From: Actinomycetes bacterium
Lineage (GTDB): Bacteria; Actinomycetota; Acidimicrobiia; Acidimicrobiales; CADCSY01
Reading direction: 5' to 3'
Assembly (NCBI GenBank): GCA_025464025.1
Contig: JAODBP010000039.1
Span: 1 to 34,024, forward strand
Length of the DNA stretch: 34,024 nucleotides
The notes beneath the pieces were generated by a model. It searched no databases and had not been told where the DNA came from. It was given only the letters and a program-made list of their open reading frames with translations. The translations under genes and the position numbers were made by a program. Numbering within the stretch: the first letter of the stretch is position 1; every line of letters starts with the position of its first letter. Below, one piece after another: positions 23,036-34,024 of this stretch.

Positions 23036-23299
23036 TCAGCGGCGCAGCACGGCGAGGACCAGGACCGCCAGGCCGGCGACCACGGCGACGAGGTAGAGCG
23101 CTTCGGCGCCGCGGGCGGCTCGGCTCCGGCGCCCGATGCCGATGGTCCGCCACACGCGCGCCGAGAACCGCTGCGTCCGCTGGAGGGCGAGGAACTGGAC
23201 GGCGGCGATGGCGAGGGCGACGGCGACCCAGGCCCAGTCGCCCCAGAGCAGGACGGCGGCGACCACGGGGGCGGCGAGCAGCAGCCAGGGGAGGAGCAT
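23036..23299 (-). CDS. Small membrane protein
   Basis: An 87-residue hydrophobic protein with three predicted membrane helices: LLPWLLLAAPVVAAVLLW, WVAVALAIAAVQFLAL and YLVAVVAGLAVLVLAVL. A positively charged loop (RTQRFSARVWRTIGIGRRSR) separates the second and third and is probably cytoplasmic. It is not recognised. The ATG at 23299 is preferred: TACGGC lies seven bases upstream, and the longer frame to 23338 would add a non-hydrophobic leader and enter the P450 promoter region. It is divergent from the second P450. Confidence 0.7.
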   Translation of the reverse strand: MLLPWLLLAAPVVAAVLLWGDWAWVAVALAIAAVQFLALQRTQRFSARVWRTIGIGRRSRAARGAEALYLVAVVAGLAVLVLAVLRR

Positions 23300-23364
23300 C
23301 CCGGGAGCCGTACCCGAGACCCTTCGACAGGGCATCATGGGGACAGCGAGCCGAGGGGAGCCAC

Positions 23365-24567
23365 ATGACTGCGACGGTCGACATCTACGACCCGGACCTC
23401 TACGTCGACGGTCCGATCCACGAGATCTTCGCCGACCTGCGTCGGTCCCAGCCGGTGTACTGGCAGGACATGCCGGGCGAGCCGGGGTACTGGGCCGTGC
23501 TCAAGCACGCCGACCTGGCCCACGTCGCCCGCCACCCGCTGCTGTACTCGGCCGAGACCCAGGGCGTGGTGCTGGAGGACCCGGAGCCGGCCCAGCTGGC
23601 CAACAGCCGCAACATGCTGCTGATGATGGACCCGCCCCGGCACACGGCCTACCGCAAGCCGCTGGCCGACAGCTTCAAGGCCAAGGTCATCGCCAGCATG
23701 GAGGGCCGGATCCGGGAGATCACCCGGACGATCCTGGCCGAGGCCCGGATCAAGGAGCACGTCGACTTCGTGCACGACGTGTCCGGGCTCCTCCCGAGCC
23801 AGGTCGTCGGCGAGCTGGTCGGGATCCCCGAGGAGGACTGGCCCCAGATCCGTCGCTGGGCCGAGCAGTCGACCAGCCAGCAGGACCCGGAGATCAACAC
23901 CGACTCCTACGTCCGCGAGGACACCGGCATGAACGACATGGCGATGTACGCCTACGCGTTCGCCCAGCAGCGCCGCACCGAGGAGCCGCGCGACGACCTC
24001 GCCTCGCTGATCCTCGCCGGCAACTTCGGCGACGGCCCCATGTCCGACATGGAGTTCGCCAGCTTCTTCGTGCAGCTCGTCGTGGCCGGGAACGACACCA
24101 CGCGCAACCTGCTGTCGTCGGGCCTGCTGGCCCTGCTGACGCACCCCGACCAGATGGCCGAGGTCCGGGCCGACTCGGGCCTCATCCCCGGCACGGTGGA
24201 GGAGGTGCTGCGCTGGGCCAACCCGCTGCACTACTTCCGGCGCACCGCCACCGAGGACACCGTGCTCCGCGACGTCGAGATCAAGGCCGGCGACAAGGTG
24301 GCCATGTGGTACACGTCGGCCAACCGCGACGAGGAGGTCTTCGCGGACTCGCAGCGCTTCGACATCCATCGCAGCCCGAACCCGCACCTGTCGTTCGGCA
24401 TCGCCCAGCACTTCTGCCTCGGCGTGCACCTGGCCCGGCTCGAGGGGCGCATCTTCTTCGAGGAGCTGCTGGCGACGTTCGGCGACATCACCCAGACCGG
24501 TGCGGCCCGCCGCATCCGGTCGAACCTGAACAACGGCCTCAAGGAGCTCCCGGTCCGCCTGGGTTGA
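23365..24567 (+). CDS. Cytochrome P450 with unusual haem loop
   Basis: A 400-residue bacterial class I P450. Marks are LLMMDPPRHTAYRKPL (C-helix), VVAGNDTTRN (I-helix), EEVLRWANPLHYFRRTA with ExxR, ANRDEEVFADSQRFDIHR, and the haem loop SFGIAQHFCLGVHLARLE. The AGNDTTRN helix and WANPLHYFRRTA resemble the CYP125/CYP142/CYP124-like group, which oxidises sterol side chains and branched lipids; this is a resemblance, not a proof. The usual Gly of FGxGxHxC is replaced by Ala (GIAQH). The ATG has GGGGAG four bases upstream. No ferredoxin or reductase gene is nearby. A large hairpin follows the stop. Confidence 0.95.
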   Translation: MTATVDIYDPDLYVDGPIHEIFADLRRSQPVYWQDMPGEPGYWAVLKHADLAHVARHPLLYSAETQGVVLEDPEPAQLANSRNMLLMMDPPRHTAYRKPLADSFKAKVIASMEGRIREITRTILAEARIKEHVDFVHDVSGLLPSQVVGELVGIPEEDWPQIRRWAEQSTSQQDPEINTDSYVREDTGMNDMAMYAYAFAQQRRTEEPRDDLASLILAGNFGDGPMSDMEFASFFVQLVVAGNDTTRNLLSSGLLALLTHPDQMAEVRADSGLIPGTVEEVLRWANPLHYFRRTATEDTVLRDVEIKAGDKVAMWYTSANRDEEVFADSQRFDIHRSPNPHLSFGIAQHFCLGVHLARLEGRIFFEELLATFGDITQTGAARRIRSNLNNGLKELPVRLG

Positions 24568-24572
24568 GCTCA

Positions 24573-24640
24573 CCGTCGGGTCCTCTGGGATCTGGACGGT
24601 TCTCGGGGACATGCCCCGACAACCGTCCAGAACCCGACGG
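24573..24640. terminator. Bidirectional terminator hairpin, P450 and gltD
   Basis: An extended hairpin lies between convergent genes. CCGTCGGGT (24573-24581), TCTGGACGGTT (24591-24601) and TCGGGG (24603-24608) pair with CCCCGA (24614-24619), AACCGTCCAGA (24621-24631) and ACCCGACGG (24632-24640). A 9-base bulge on the left side, one C-C mismatch and a 5-base loop interrupt 26 pairs. It begins five bases after the P450 stop and ends one base before the gltD stop. It is suited to end both transcripts. Confidence 0.75.
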
Positions 24641-24641
24641 G

Positions 24642-26076
24642 CTAGACCGAGGTCGACACCAGGGGCGCGGGGAGGAGCGTCTCGCCCATGAGGTGGCGGT
24701 CGACGGCGGCGGCGCACGACCGGCCCTCGGCGATGGCCCACACGATGAGGCTCTGGCCCCGACCCATGTCGCCGGCGACGAAGACGCCGTCGACGTTGGT
24801 GGCCCACGCCGAGTCACGGGCCACGTTGCCCCGCTGGGTGAGGTCGACGCCGAGCGACTCGAGGAGCCCCTCGCGCTGCGGGCCCAGGAAGCCCATCGAC
24901 AGGAACACCAGCTCGCACTCGAGCTCCTGGTCGGTCCCCTCGACCTTCACGAACTTGCCGTCGACCATCTCGACCTCGTGGTACCGCAGGCCGCGGAGGT
25001 TGCCCTCGTCGTCGCCGAGGAAGCACTCGGTGTTCACGGAGAACACCCGCTCGCCGCCCTCCTCGTGGGCCGAGGCGGTGCGGAACATGAGCGGCCACGT
25101 CGGCCACGGGGTCGAGTCGGCCCGGGTCTCGGGCGGCTTCGGCATGATCTCGAACTGGTGGATCGACGCCGCGCCCTGGCGATGGGCGGTGCCGAGGCAG
25201 TCGGCCCCGGTGTCGCCGCCGCCGATGATCACGACCCGCTTGCCCTCGGCGTTGATCGGCGCCCGCTCCATGTCGCCCTGCTGCACCTTGTTGGCCGGCG
25301 GCAGGTACTCCATCGCCTGGTAGGTGCCCGTGAACTCCCGGCCCGGGATCGGCAGGTCGCGCCAGGCGGTGGCGCCACCGGCCAGCACCACGGCGTCGAA
25401 CTGCTCGCGCAGGGCCTCGGCCGAGATGTCGACGCCGACGTTCACCGACGTGCGGAACTCGGTGCCCTCGGCCTCCATCTGCTCGAGGCGGCGGTCGAGG
25501 ATGCGCTTCTCCATCTTGAACTCGGGGATGCCGTAGCGCATGAGGCCGCCGATGCGGTCGGCTCGCTCGAACACGACCACGTCGTGACCGGCGCGCGTCA
25601 GCTGCTGGGCCGCGGCCAGGCCGGACGGGCCCGAGCCGACGACGGCGACCTTCTTGCCCGTCTTCTCGGCCGCCACCTGGGGCGTGATCCAACCCTCGTC
25701 GAAGGCGTGCTCGATGATCGTGACCTCGACCTGCTTGATCGAGACCGGGTCCTCGTTGATGCCGAGCACGCACGCCGCCTCGCACGGCGCCGGGCACAGC
25801 CGCCCGGTGAACTCGGGGAAGTTGTTGGTGGCGTGCAGCCGCTCGATCGCCTCGCGCCAGTGGTCGCGGTAGACGAGGTCGTTCCAGTCGGGGATGAGGT
25901 TCCCGAGCGGGCAGCCGTTGTTGCAGAAGGGGATGCCGCAGTCCATGCACCGGGCGGCCTGCGTCTGCAGGGCCTCCTGGGGGAACGGCTCGTACACCTC
26001 CTTCCAATCGCGCAGGCGCACGGGCACCGGACGCCGGGTGGGCGTCTGGCGCGGGTACTTCATGAAGCCGGTGACC

Positions 26077-26084
<8 letters not shown>
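24642..26084 (-). CDS. gltD: Glutamate synthase [NADPH] small subunit
   Basis: A 480-residue beta subunit that passes electrons from NADPH through FAD and iron-sulfur clusters to GltB. The N-terminal region has two Cys sets: [18 protein letters not shown] and [13 protein letters not shown]. The FAD-binding loop is [17 protein letters not shown], with [13 protein letters not shown] after it; the NADPH loop is [15 protein letters not shown], and the C-terminal [18 protein letters not shown] completes the FAD site. The length is standard. Its ATG lies eight bases inside the end of gltB, so the two are translated together. Paired with gltB, it makes glutamate from 2-oxoglutarate and glutamine. 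Confidence 0.97.
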
Positions 26085-30591
<4,507 letters not shown>

Positions 30592-30667
30592 GCGCGTCGT
30601 CCTTCCGGTGGTGGTCGGAACGGGGAACTGCTCACCCGGGACGACGCTGTCCCGCAAAGCGAGGAAA

Positions 30668-30694
30668 ACGGTAGCCGACGCGAGCCGCGTCGGC
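30668..30694 (-). promoter_or_regulatory. gltB promoter with adjoining palindrome
   Basis: On the minus strand TACCGT (30673-30668) is a good -10 box, about 77 bases before the gltB ATG. Immediately upstream is a perfect 9-base inverted repeat GCCGACGCG (30674-30682), AGC, CGCGTCGGC (30686-30694). It fills the -10 to -35 spacer, where a bound protein would block the promoter. It also starts only five bases after the thioesterase stop, and a GTTTTCC run follows it, so it could serve as that gene's terminator instead. Confidence 0.5.
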
Positions 30695-30699
30695 GACAT

Positions 30700-31524
30700 C
30701 TAATGCACCCGGAGCAGGGCCTCCTGGACCCAGGTCGCCACGTGCGTGCCGTCGGCGTTCCACGCCCGGCCGATGCCGAGGCCGCGCCCGGCGTGGTTCG
30801 ACAGCGGCTCCATGGCGACGAGGAGCCACCCGTCAGGGTCGGGGTCGCGGTGGAACCAGGCGCCGTGGTCGAGGCTGGCGCCGGTGAACGTGCCATAGGG
30901 GGCGTCGAAGCCCGGCCGCATCGCGCCCCGCACGGCCCCGAGGTCGCTGACGGCGGCGAGGAGGGCTCGCGCCGCCCCCGGCACGTCGGGCACGCCCCCG
31001 ATCGCCCGCACCCAGACGGGGTGGCCGGGATCGATCGGACCGGGGTTCGCGGTCAGGTCGGGGAGCAGGCGCTGCTCGAACACCGAGAGCGTCGGCAGGG
31101 TGGTCAGCACGGTGTCGACCGGTACGACGTCGTCCGGCGCCGGGACCTCGGGCATCGGCGTGGCGGTCCAGTCGGCACCCGGCTCGGGCACGTGGAACGA
31201 CACCGTGGCCTCGAAGATCACGTTGGGCCCCTGCCGGCCGGTGACGAGGCGGGTCGAGAACGCCTGGCCGTCGCGATCGCGGGAGATCGAGTAGCGCACC
31301 GGCACGCCGGGCCGGCCGCTGCGCAGGAACGAGCAGTGCAGCGAGTGGGCGGCCCGGCCGTCGGGCACCGTGCTGGCTGCGGCGACCAGGGCCTGCCCGG
31401 CGACGAAGCCGCCGTAGATGCGCACGACGCCGGTGCCGGCTCCGTGGGTGATGCCTTCGAAGACGTCGGTGTCGACCGGCTCGAGCGTGAGCAGCGCCGA
31501 GAGCGGTTCGACCTCGGCCGTCAC
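30700..31524 (-). CDS. Acyl-CoA thioesterase II (TesB-like)
   Basis: A 274-residue double hot-dog thioesterase that hydrolyses acyl-CoA to fatty acid and CoA. The first hot-dog contains YGGFVAGQALVAAASTV, AHSLHCSFLRSGRP and YSISRDRDGQAFSTRLV; the second contains FDAPYGTFTGASLDHGAWFHR with the catalytic Asp, and TWVQEALLRVH with the Gln near the C-terminus. The middle linker is rich in Pro and Asp. The GTG at 31524 is chosen because it overlaps the stop of the DUF6941 gene as GTGA and begins the family-like N-terminus (LSALLTLEPVDTDVFEG). The two genes form an operon. Acyl chain preference cannot be read from sequence. Confidence 0.92.
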   Translation of the reverse strand: MTAEVEPLSALLTLEPVDTDVFEGITHGAGTGVVRIYGGFVAGQALVAAASTVPDGRAAHSLHCSFLRSGRPGVPVRYSISRDRDGQAFSTRLVTGRQGPNVIFEATVSFHVPEPGADWTATPMPEVPAPDDVVPVDTVLTTLPTLSVFEQRLLPDLTANPGPIDPGHPVWVRAIGGVPDVPGAARALLAAVSDLGAVRGAMRPGFDAPYGTFTGASLDHGAWFHRDPDPDGWLLVAMEPLSNHAGRGLGIGRAWNADGTHVATWVQEALLRVH

Positions 31525-31919
31525 CCGGCGATTCGGACGGTGAACCGGAGGGCGGCCAGCTCGGTGCCGCCCACCACCAGGCGCAGCTCGTGGCGACCCT
31601 GGCGCAGCACCTCCATCCCGACCGTGAACACCATCGGGAAGAGGGCGGCATCGTCGTCGCCGCCGACCTCGCGCTCGGGCAGGGCCGGGGGCATCTGGAC
31701 GTCGACGAGCGCCTCGCCGGCGGGGTCGAGGACGATGAGGTGGGGCTGGAACGCCGTGCCCAGGTCGTCGGCCTCGAGCTCGAGCGACACGATCACGGTG
31801 GGCGCCACCTCGGTGGGGAGCTCGCTCACCCACAGCTGCTCGATGCCCCCTCCGAGGACGTAGAGCAGGCCCTCTCGGACCTCGGCGGCGTTGGCGAGCA
31901 TGGCAGTGGCGGCGCGCAC
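31521..31919 (-). CDS. DUF6941 family protein
   Basis: A 132-residue protein with the conserved opening AMLANAAEVREGLLYVLGGG, which I associate with DUF6941. The rest is beta-rich (TVIVSLELEADDLG, HLIVLDPAGEAL, FTVGMEVLRQGRHELRLVVGG) and resembles an immunoglobulin-like or lipoprotein-type fold, without signal peptide or membrane helix. The function of the family is unknown. The GTG start is supported by a TACGGT box exactly six bases upstream; a second possible start is the internal ATG at 31901. Its end is coupled to the thioesterase gene. Neighbouring whiB is divergent. Confidence 0.8.
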   Translation of the reverse strand: MRAATAMLANAAEVREGLLYVLGGGIEQLWVSELPTEVAPTVIVSLELEADDLGTAFQPHLIVLDPAGEALVDVQMPPALPEREVGGDDDAALFPMVFTVGMEVLRQGRHELRLVVGGTELAALRFTVRIAG

Positions 31920-31925
31920 CGACCC

Positions 31926-31931
31926 ACCGTA
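31926..31931 (-). promoter_or_regulatory. -10 box of the DUF6941-tesB operon
   Basis: TACGGT on the minus strand ends six bases before the GTG start at 31919, so transcription should begin at the start codon. The same box and spacing recur for the membrane-protein gene at 32595. No -35 element is clear. Confidence 0.55.
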
Positions 31932-32024
31932 CGCCTGCGCACGTGCCCGGCGAGCGCATCACCCGCCCGGGGGAATCTCCGCGAAACGTGTTTGTCGCCA
32001 CACGATCCGGGGCATGGCGGCCCG

Positions 32025-32261
32025 GTGGACCTGAGTTGGAAGGTCAACGGTGCGTGCCGTTGGGTCGAGCCCGAGCTGTTCTATCCCGTCTCCGACGCCG
32101 ACGCGGCGCCGGCGAAGCGGGTGTGCACCTCGTGCGCGGTGCAGGAGCGTTGCCTCGAGTTCGCCGTCGAGACACGGGAGTTCGAGGGGGTCTGGGGCGG
32201 CCTCACCGGGACGGAACGGCGGGCGCTGCACCGGCGCCGTCGCCTCGTGACCACCGCCTAG
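32025..32261 (+). CDS. WhiB-type iron-sulfur regulator
   Basis: A 78-residue Wbl protein. Four cysteines bind a 4Fe-4S cluster: one in GACRW and three in VCTSCAVQERC, giving the C-x2-C-x5-C spacing. WVEPELFYPVSDADAAPAKR precedes the triad. EGVWGGLTGTERR is the characteristic G-V-W-G-G loop, and the C-terminal basic segment (HRRRRLV) suits DNA contact. These proteins act with sigma factor region 4 and sense redox or nitric oxide. The GTG at 32025 is the only start close to the conserved core, with no Shine-Dalgarno. Its 3' end overlaps the convergent membrane-protein gene by 59 bases. The subfamily is not determined. Confidence 0.93.
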   Translation: MDLSWKVNGACRWVEPELFYPVSDADAAPAKRVCTSCAVQERCLEFAVETREFEGVWGGLTGTERRALHRRRRLVTTA

Positions 32262-32595
32262 CACCGGTCATCGCCGCCACGGCGGCGGAGGCGGTCACCC
32301 CGACCAGGCCGGCGAGCCCGACCTGGCCCAGGGCGCTGCGGAAGCAGTCGCCCTCGTCGACGGCGATGGAGAGCACCGGCCGGTTCATGGTCTTGACCGG
32401 CGCCGTGGCGCACGTCCGCGGGACGAGCAGGTTCACCGTCGCCGCGGCCGTGAGCACCAGGCCCAGGATCCCGACCACGCCGCCGGCCCGCACCAGCCAC
32501 CGACCCCACTGGCCGGCCGAGCTCACCGCACCGAGGGCCGCCACCGGCGCCAACGCCACCAGGAGCAGCGCGAGGGGGCCGGCGAGGGAGCGCAC
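32203..32595 (-). CDS. Small membrane protein overlapping whiB
   Basis: A 130-residue protein with three hydrophobic segments: LAGPLALLLVALAPVAALG, WLVRAGGVVGILGLVLTA and VGLAGLVGVTASAAVAAM. Between the last two is an extracytoplasmic-like loop with two cysteines (VPRTCATAPV and DEGDCFRSA), possibly a disulfide. It is not recognised. The GTG at 32595 is selected because TACGGT lies exactly six bases upstream (32607-32602), the same geometry as the DUF6941 gene. The C-terminal 19 residues are encoded opposite the end of whiB. It is divergent from the SRPBCC gene with a 40-base gap. Confidence 0.72.
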   Translation of the reverse strand: MRSLAGPLALLLVALAPVAALGAVSSAGQWGRWLVRAGGVVGILGLVLTAAATVNLLVPRTCATAPVKTMNRPVLSIAVDEGDCFRSALGQVGLAGLVGVTASAAVAAMTGARRWSRGDGAGAAPAVPSR

Positions 32596-32601
32596 CGTGG
32601 C

Positions 32602-32607
32602 ACCGTA
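32602..32607 (-). promoter_or_regulatory. -10 box of the small membrane-protein gene
   Basis: TACGGT (minus strand) followed by GCCACG and then GTG. It is identical in box and spacing to the DUF6941 promoter. This supports GTG at 32595 and a leaderless transcript. Confidence 0.55.
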
Positions 32608-32635
32608 CCGGCCGCCCCGCTGGTAGAAGGGTGCG

Positions 32636-33064
32636 GTGGACGTCACGGCCAGCCTCGACGCACCGCACCCGCCCGAGGCCGTGTTCCCCTGGGTGGCCGA
32701 CCTCGACCGGTACCCGGCGTGGCTCGACATCGTCCCGAAGGCGACGGCCGACGGCGACGGCTCCTGGCTGGTGTTCCTGCGGGGACGGCTGGGCCCGCTG
32801 GCCCGGTCGAAGCGCCTGCGCATGACACGCGTCGCGCTCGACGCCCCGCACACGGTCCGCTTCGAGCGTGACGAGCGCGACGGCCGCCACCACTCGCCCT
32901 GGGTGTTGGAGGCGTCGGTCGAGGCGGTCGACGACGGGAGCCGGCTCACCATGCACCTCCACTACGGGGGCTCGCTGTTCGGCCCGGTGCTGGAGCGGGT
33001 GCTGGGCGACGAGATCGAACGCTCCCGCAGCCGTCTGCTCGAGCGGCTCGACGCGCCGGCCTGA
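32636..33064 (+). CDS. SRPBCC family protein
   Basis: A 142-residue START/polyketide-cyclase-fold protein. The first strand and helix read VTASLDAPHPPEAVFPWVADLDRYPAWLDIV (split: DAPHPPEAVFPWVADLD and RYPAWLDIV), the usual opening of the family. Strands VRFERDER and SRLTMHLHYGG follow, and the long C-terminal helix is DEIERSRSRLLERL. These proteins bind hydrophobic ligands; an actual enzyme activity is not evident. The GTG start has TAGAAG six bases upstream. The TGA overlaps the ATG of the next gene (TGATG), so it is coupled to the YbaK-type gene. Confidence 0.85.
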   Translation: MDVTASLDAPHPPEAVFPWVADLDRYPAWLDIVPKATADGDGSWLVFLRGRLGPLARSKRLRMTRVALDAPHTVRFERDERDGRHHSPWVLEASVEAVDDGSRLTMHLHYGGSLFGPVLERVLGDEIERSRSRLLERLDAPA

Positions 33065-33525
33065 TGCACCGGAACGTGGTCGCCGTCGTCGATGCCGCCC
33101 GGGCGCGGGGCTTGGAGATCGAGCCGCGGTCGTTCCCGGAGGGCACCAAGACCGCGGCCGACGCGGCGGCTGCCATCGGGGTCGAGGTCGGCCAGATCGT
33201 GAAGTCGCTCGTGTTCCTCGTCGACGGGGTACCGACCATGGCGCTCGTCGCCGGCGACAACCGGCTCGACGAGGCCAAGCTCGCCGCCGCGGCCGGGGGC
33301 ACCGAGGTCGTGCGCCCCGACGGTGACGCCGTGCGGGCGGCCACCGGCTTCCCGATCGGGGGCGTGCCGCCGCTGGGCCACGACCTCCCGATCCACGTCG
33401 ACCGCGATCTGCTCCGCTTCGACGTCGTCTGGGCCGCGGCGGGTACGTGGACCGACGTCTTCGCCATCACGCCGGACGACCTCGTCCGGGTCACCGGCGG
33501 GACGGTCGTCGAGCTGGCGCAATGA
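33064..33525 (+). CDS. YbaK/EbsC-type aminoacyl-tRNA deacylase
   Basis: A 153-residue protein of the YbaK/ProX editing family, which removes wrongly attached amino acids from tRNA, typically Cys from tRNA-Pro. The family Lys is in IGVEVGQIVKSLVFLVDG, with TMALVAGDNRLDEAKLAAAAGG after it, and the glycine loop TGFPIGGVPPLGH and late GTWTDVFAITPDDLVRVTGG complete the pattern. The length is that of a stand-alone domain. It overlaps genes on both sides (TGATG and ATGA), so it belongs to a three-gene unit. The exact tRNA target is not predictable. Confidence 0.9.
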   Translation: MHRNVVAVVDAARARGLEIEPRSFPEGTKTAADAAAAIGVEVGQIVKSLVFLVDGVPTMALVAGDNRLDEAKLAAAAGGTEVVRPDGDAVRAATGFPIGGVPPLGHDLPIHVDRDLLRFDVVWAAAGTWTDVFAITPDDLVRVTGGTVVELAQ

Positions 33526-34024
33526 CCGCGTTGTCGTGGGTGGCGCTGGCCGTGGCCGCGGTCGCCGCTGGCACCGACTGGTGGTCCGTGGCCCGGGGCG
33601 ACAAGCGGGTCGAGTACGTGGCCAAGCCGCTCGCCATGCTGGCGCTGCTCGTGGTGGCGGCATCGATCGACGTCGCGGAGTATCACGGTCCACAGCCGTG
33701 GTTCGTCGGGGCGCTCGCTCTGTCGCTGGTCGGCGACGTGTTCCTGATGCTGCCCAAGGACCGGTTCATCCCCGGCCTGGTGGCGTTCCTGGTGGCCCAC
33801 GTTGCCTATGTCCTCGGCTTCGTGGTGGCCGGCGTGGCCTTCGACGGGGCGTTGCTCGTGGGCGTCGTGCTCGTCGGCACGGTCGTCGTCCTCCTCTCCC
33901 GCCGGATCCTGGCCGGGCTCCGGACCTCGGGGCAGAGCGATCTCGCCATCCCGGTGAGCGTCTACATGGCCGTCATCGCGGCGATGGCCATCAGCGCGAC
34001 CGGCGCCGGCCCGGTGCTTGCCAT
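33522..34024 (+). CDS. YhhN family membrane protein (partial)
   Basis: The N-terminal 167 residues of an integral membrane protein, cut by the window end. At least five membrane helices are visible. The YhhN/TMEM86 signature is ALALSLVGDVFLMLPKDRFIPGLVAFLVAHVAYV, given here as SLVGDVFLMLPKDRF and GLVAFLVAHVAYV: the Gly-Asp-Val-Phe-Leu and the paired acid and His residues are conserved. Animal homologues are lysoplasmalogenases that cleave vinyl-ether lysolipids, and bacterial members are presumed similar. An ATGA overlap couples it to the YbaK-type gene. Confidence 0.88.
   Translation, partial: MTALSWVALAVAAVAAGTDWWSVARGDKRVEYVAKPLAMLALLVVAASIDVAEYHGPQPWFVGALALSLVGDVFLMLPKDRFIPGLVAFLVAHVAYVLGFVVAGVAFDGALLVGVVLVGTVVVLLSRRILAGLRTSGQSDLAIPVSVYMAVIAAMAISATGAGPVLA

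Overview
The window is about 34 kb of very GC-rich DNA with dense, short-spaced genes, nearly all codons ending in G or C, many GTG starts and a WhiB-type regulator. It also carries a DinB/maleylpyruvate-isomerase-like protein and an EgtB/EgtD pair. Together these point to an actinobacterium. My best guess is an Acidimicrobiia-like chromosome, but that is inference and the lineage cannot be proven from this sequence alone. No tRNA, rRNA, CRISPR array, transposase or prophage gene was seen. No stretch longer than about 300 bases lacks a plausible gene.

Layout. 1-4747: the 3' end of an MFS exporter gene, a TetR regulator divergent from a cytochrome P450 with a shared inverted-repeat operator, an unknown Ala-rich protein, a D-aminoacylase-like amidohydrolase and a DUF1003 membrane protein. 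4829-6263: a DinB-like protein and peptidase E. 6342-13801: a tightly overlapping operon of DUF1611 (DgcN-like), an alanine/ornithine-racemase-family PLP enzyme, AsnO-like amidotransferase, Ngg-like acetyltransferase/ATP-grasp ligase, M42 peptidase and a flavodoxin-fold reductase. The last three core enzymes are the known trio for the osmoprotectant N-acetylglutaminylglutamine amide (NAGGN). The DUF1611 and racemase genes in front are the most interesting addition in the window.

13786-15874 (minus strand): a PAS-GGDEF diguanylate cyclase, a VOC-family protein and a DUF427 protein. 15981-18297: egtB and egtD for ergothioneine, separated by a small repeat-like coupled ORF. 18298-20799: small ORFs, an XRE regulator and a superfamily 2 helicase. 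20868-22843: an aldo-keto reductase and two SnoaL/NTF2-fold proteins. 23036-24567: a small membrane protein divergent from a second P450. 24642-30591 (minus): gltD and gltB, the glutamate synthase subunits, with a palindrome at their promoter. 30700-31919 (minus): a DUF6941 protein and TesB-type thioesterase. 32025-34024: WhiB, a small membrane protein, an SRPBCC protein, a YbaK-type deacylase and the start of a YhhN-family membrane enzyme.

Two themes run through the window. First, many genes have a TANNNT-like -10 box exactly 6-7 bases before the start codon and no Shine-Dalgarno, i.e. leaderless transcripts; genes inside operons usually start on ATGA or GTGA overlaps. Second, glutamate/glutamine chemistry recurs: GltBD makes glutamate, and the NAGGN-type cluster consumes glutamine and acylates and amidates it. 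A nearby D-aminoacylase-like protein, a racemase-family enzyme and a DgcN-like protein hint at a D-amino-acid or epimerised-dipeptide branch, which is hypothesis only.
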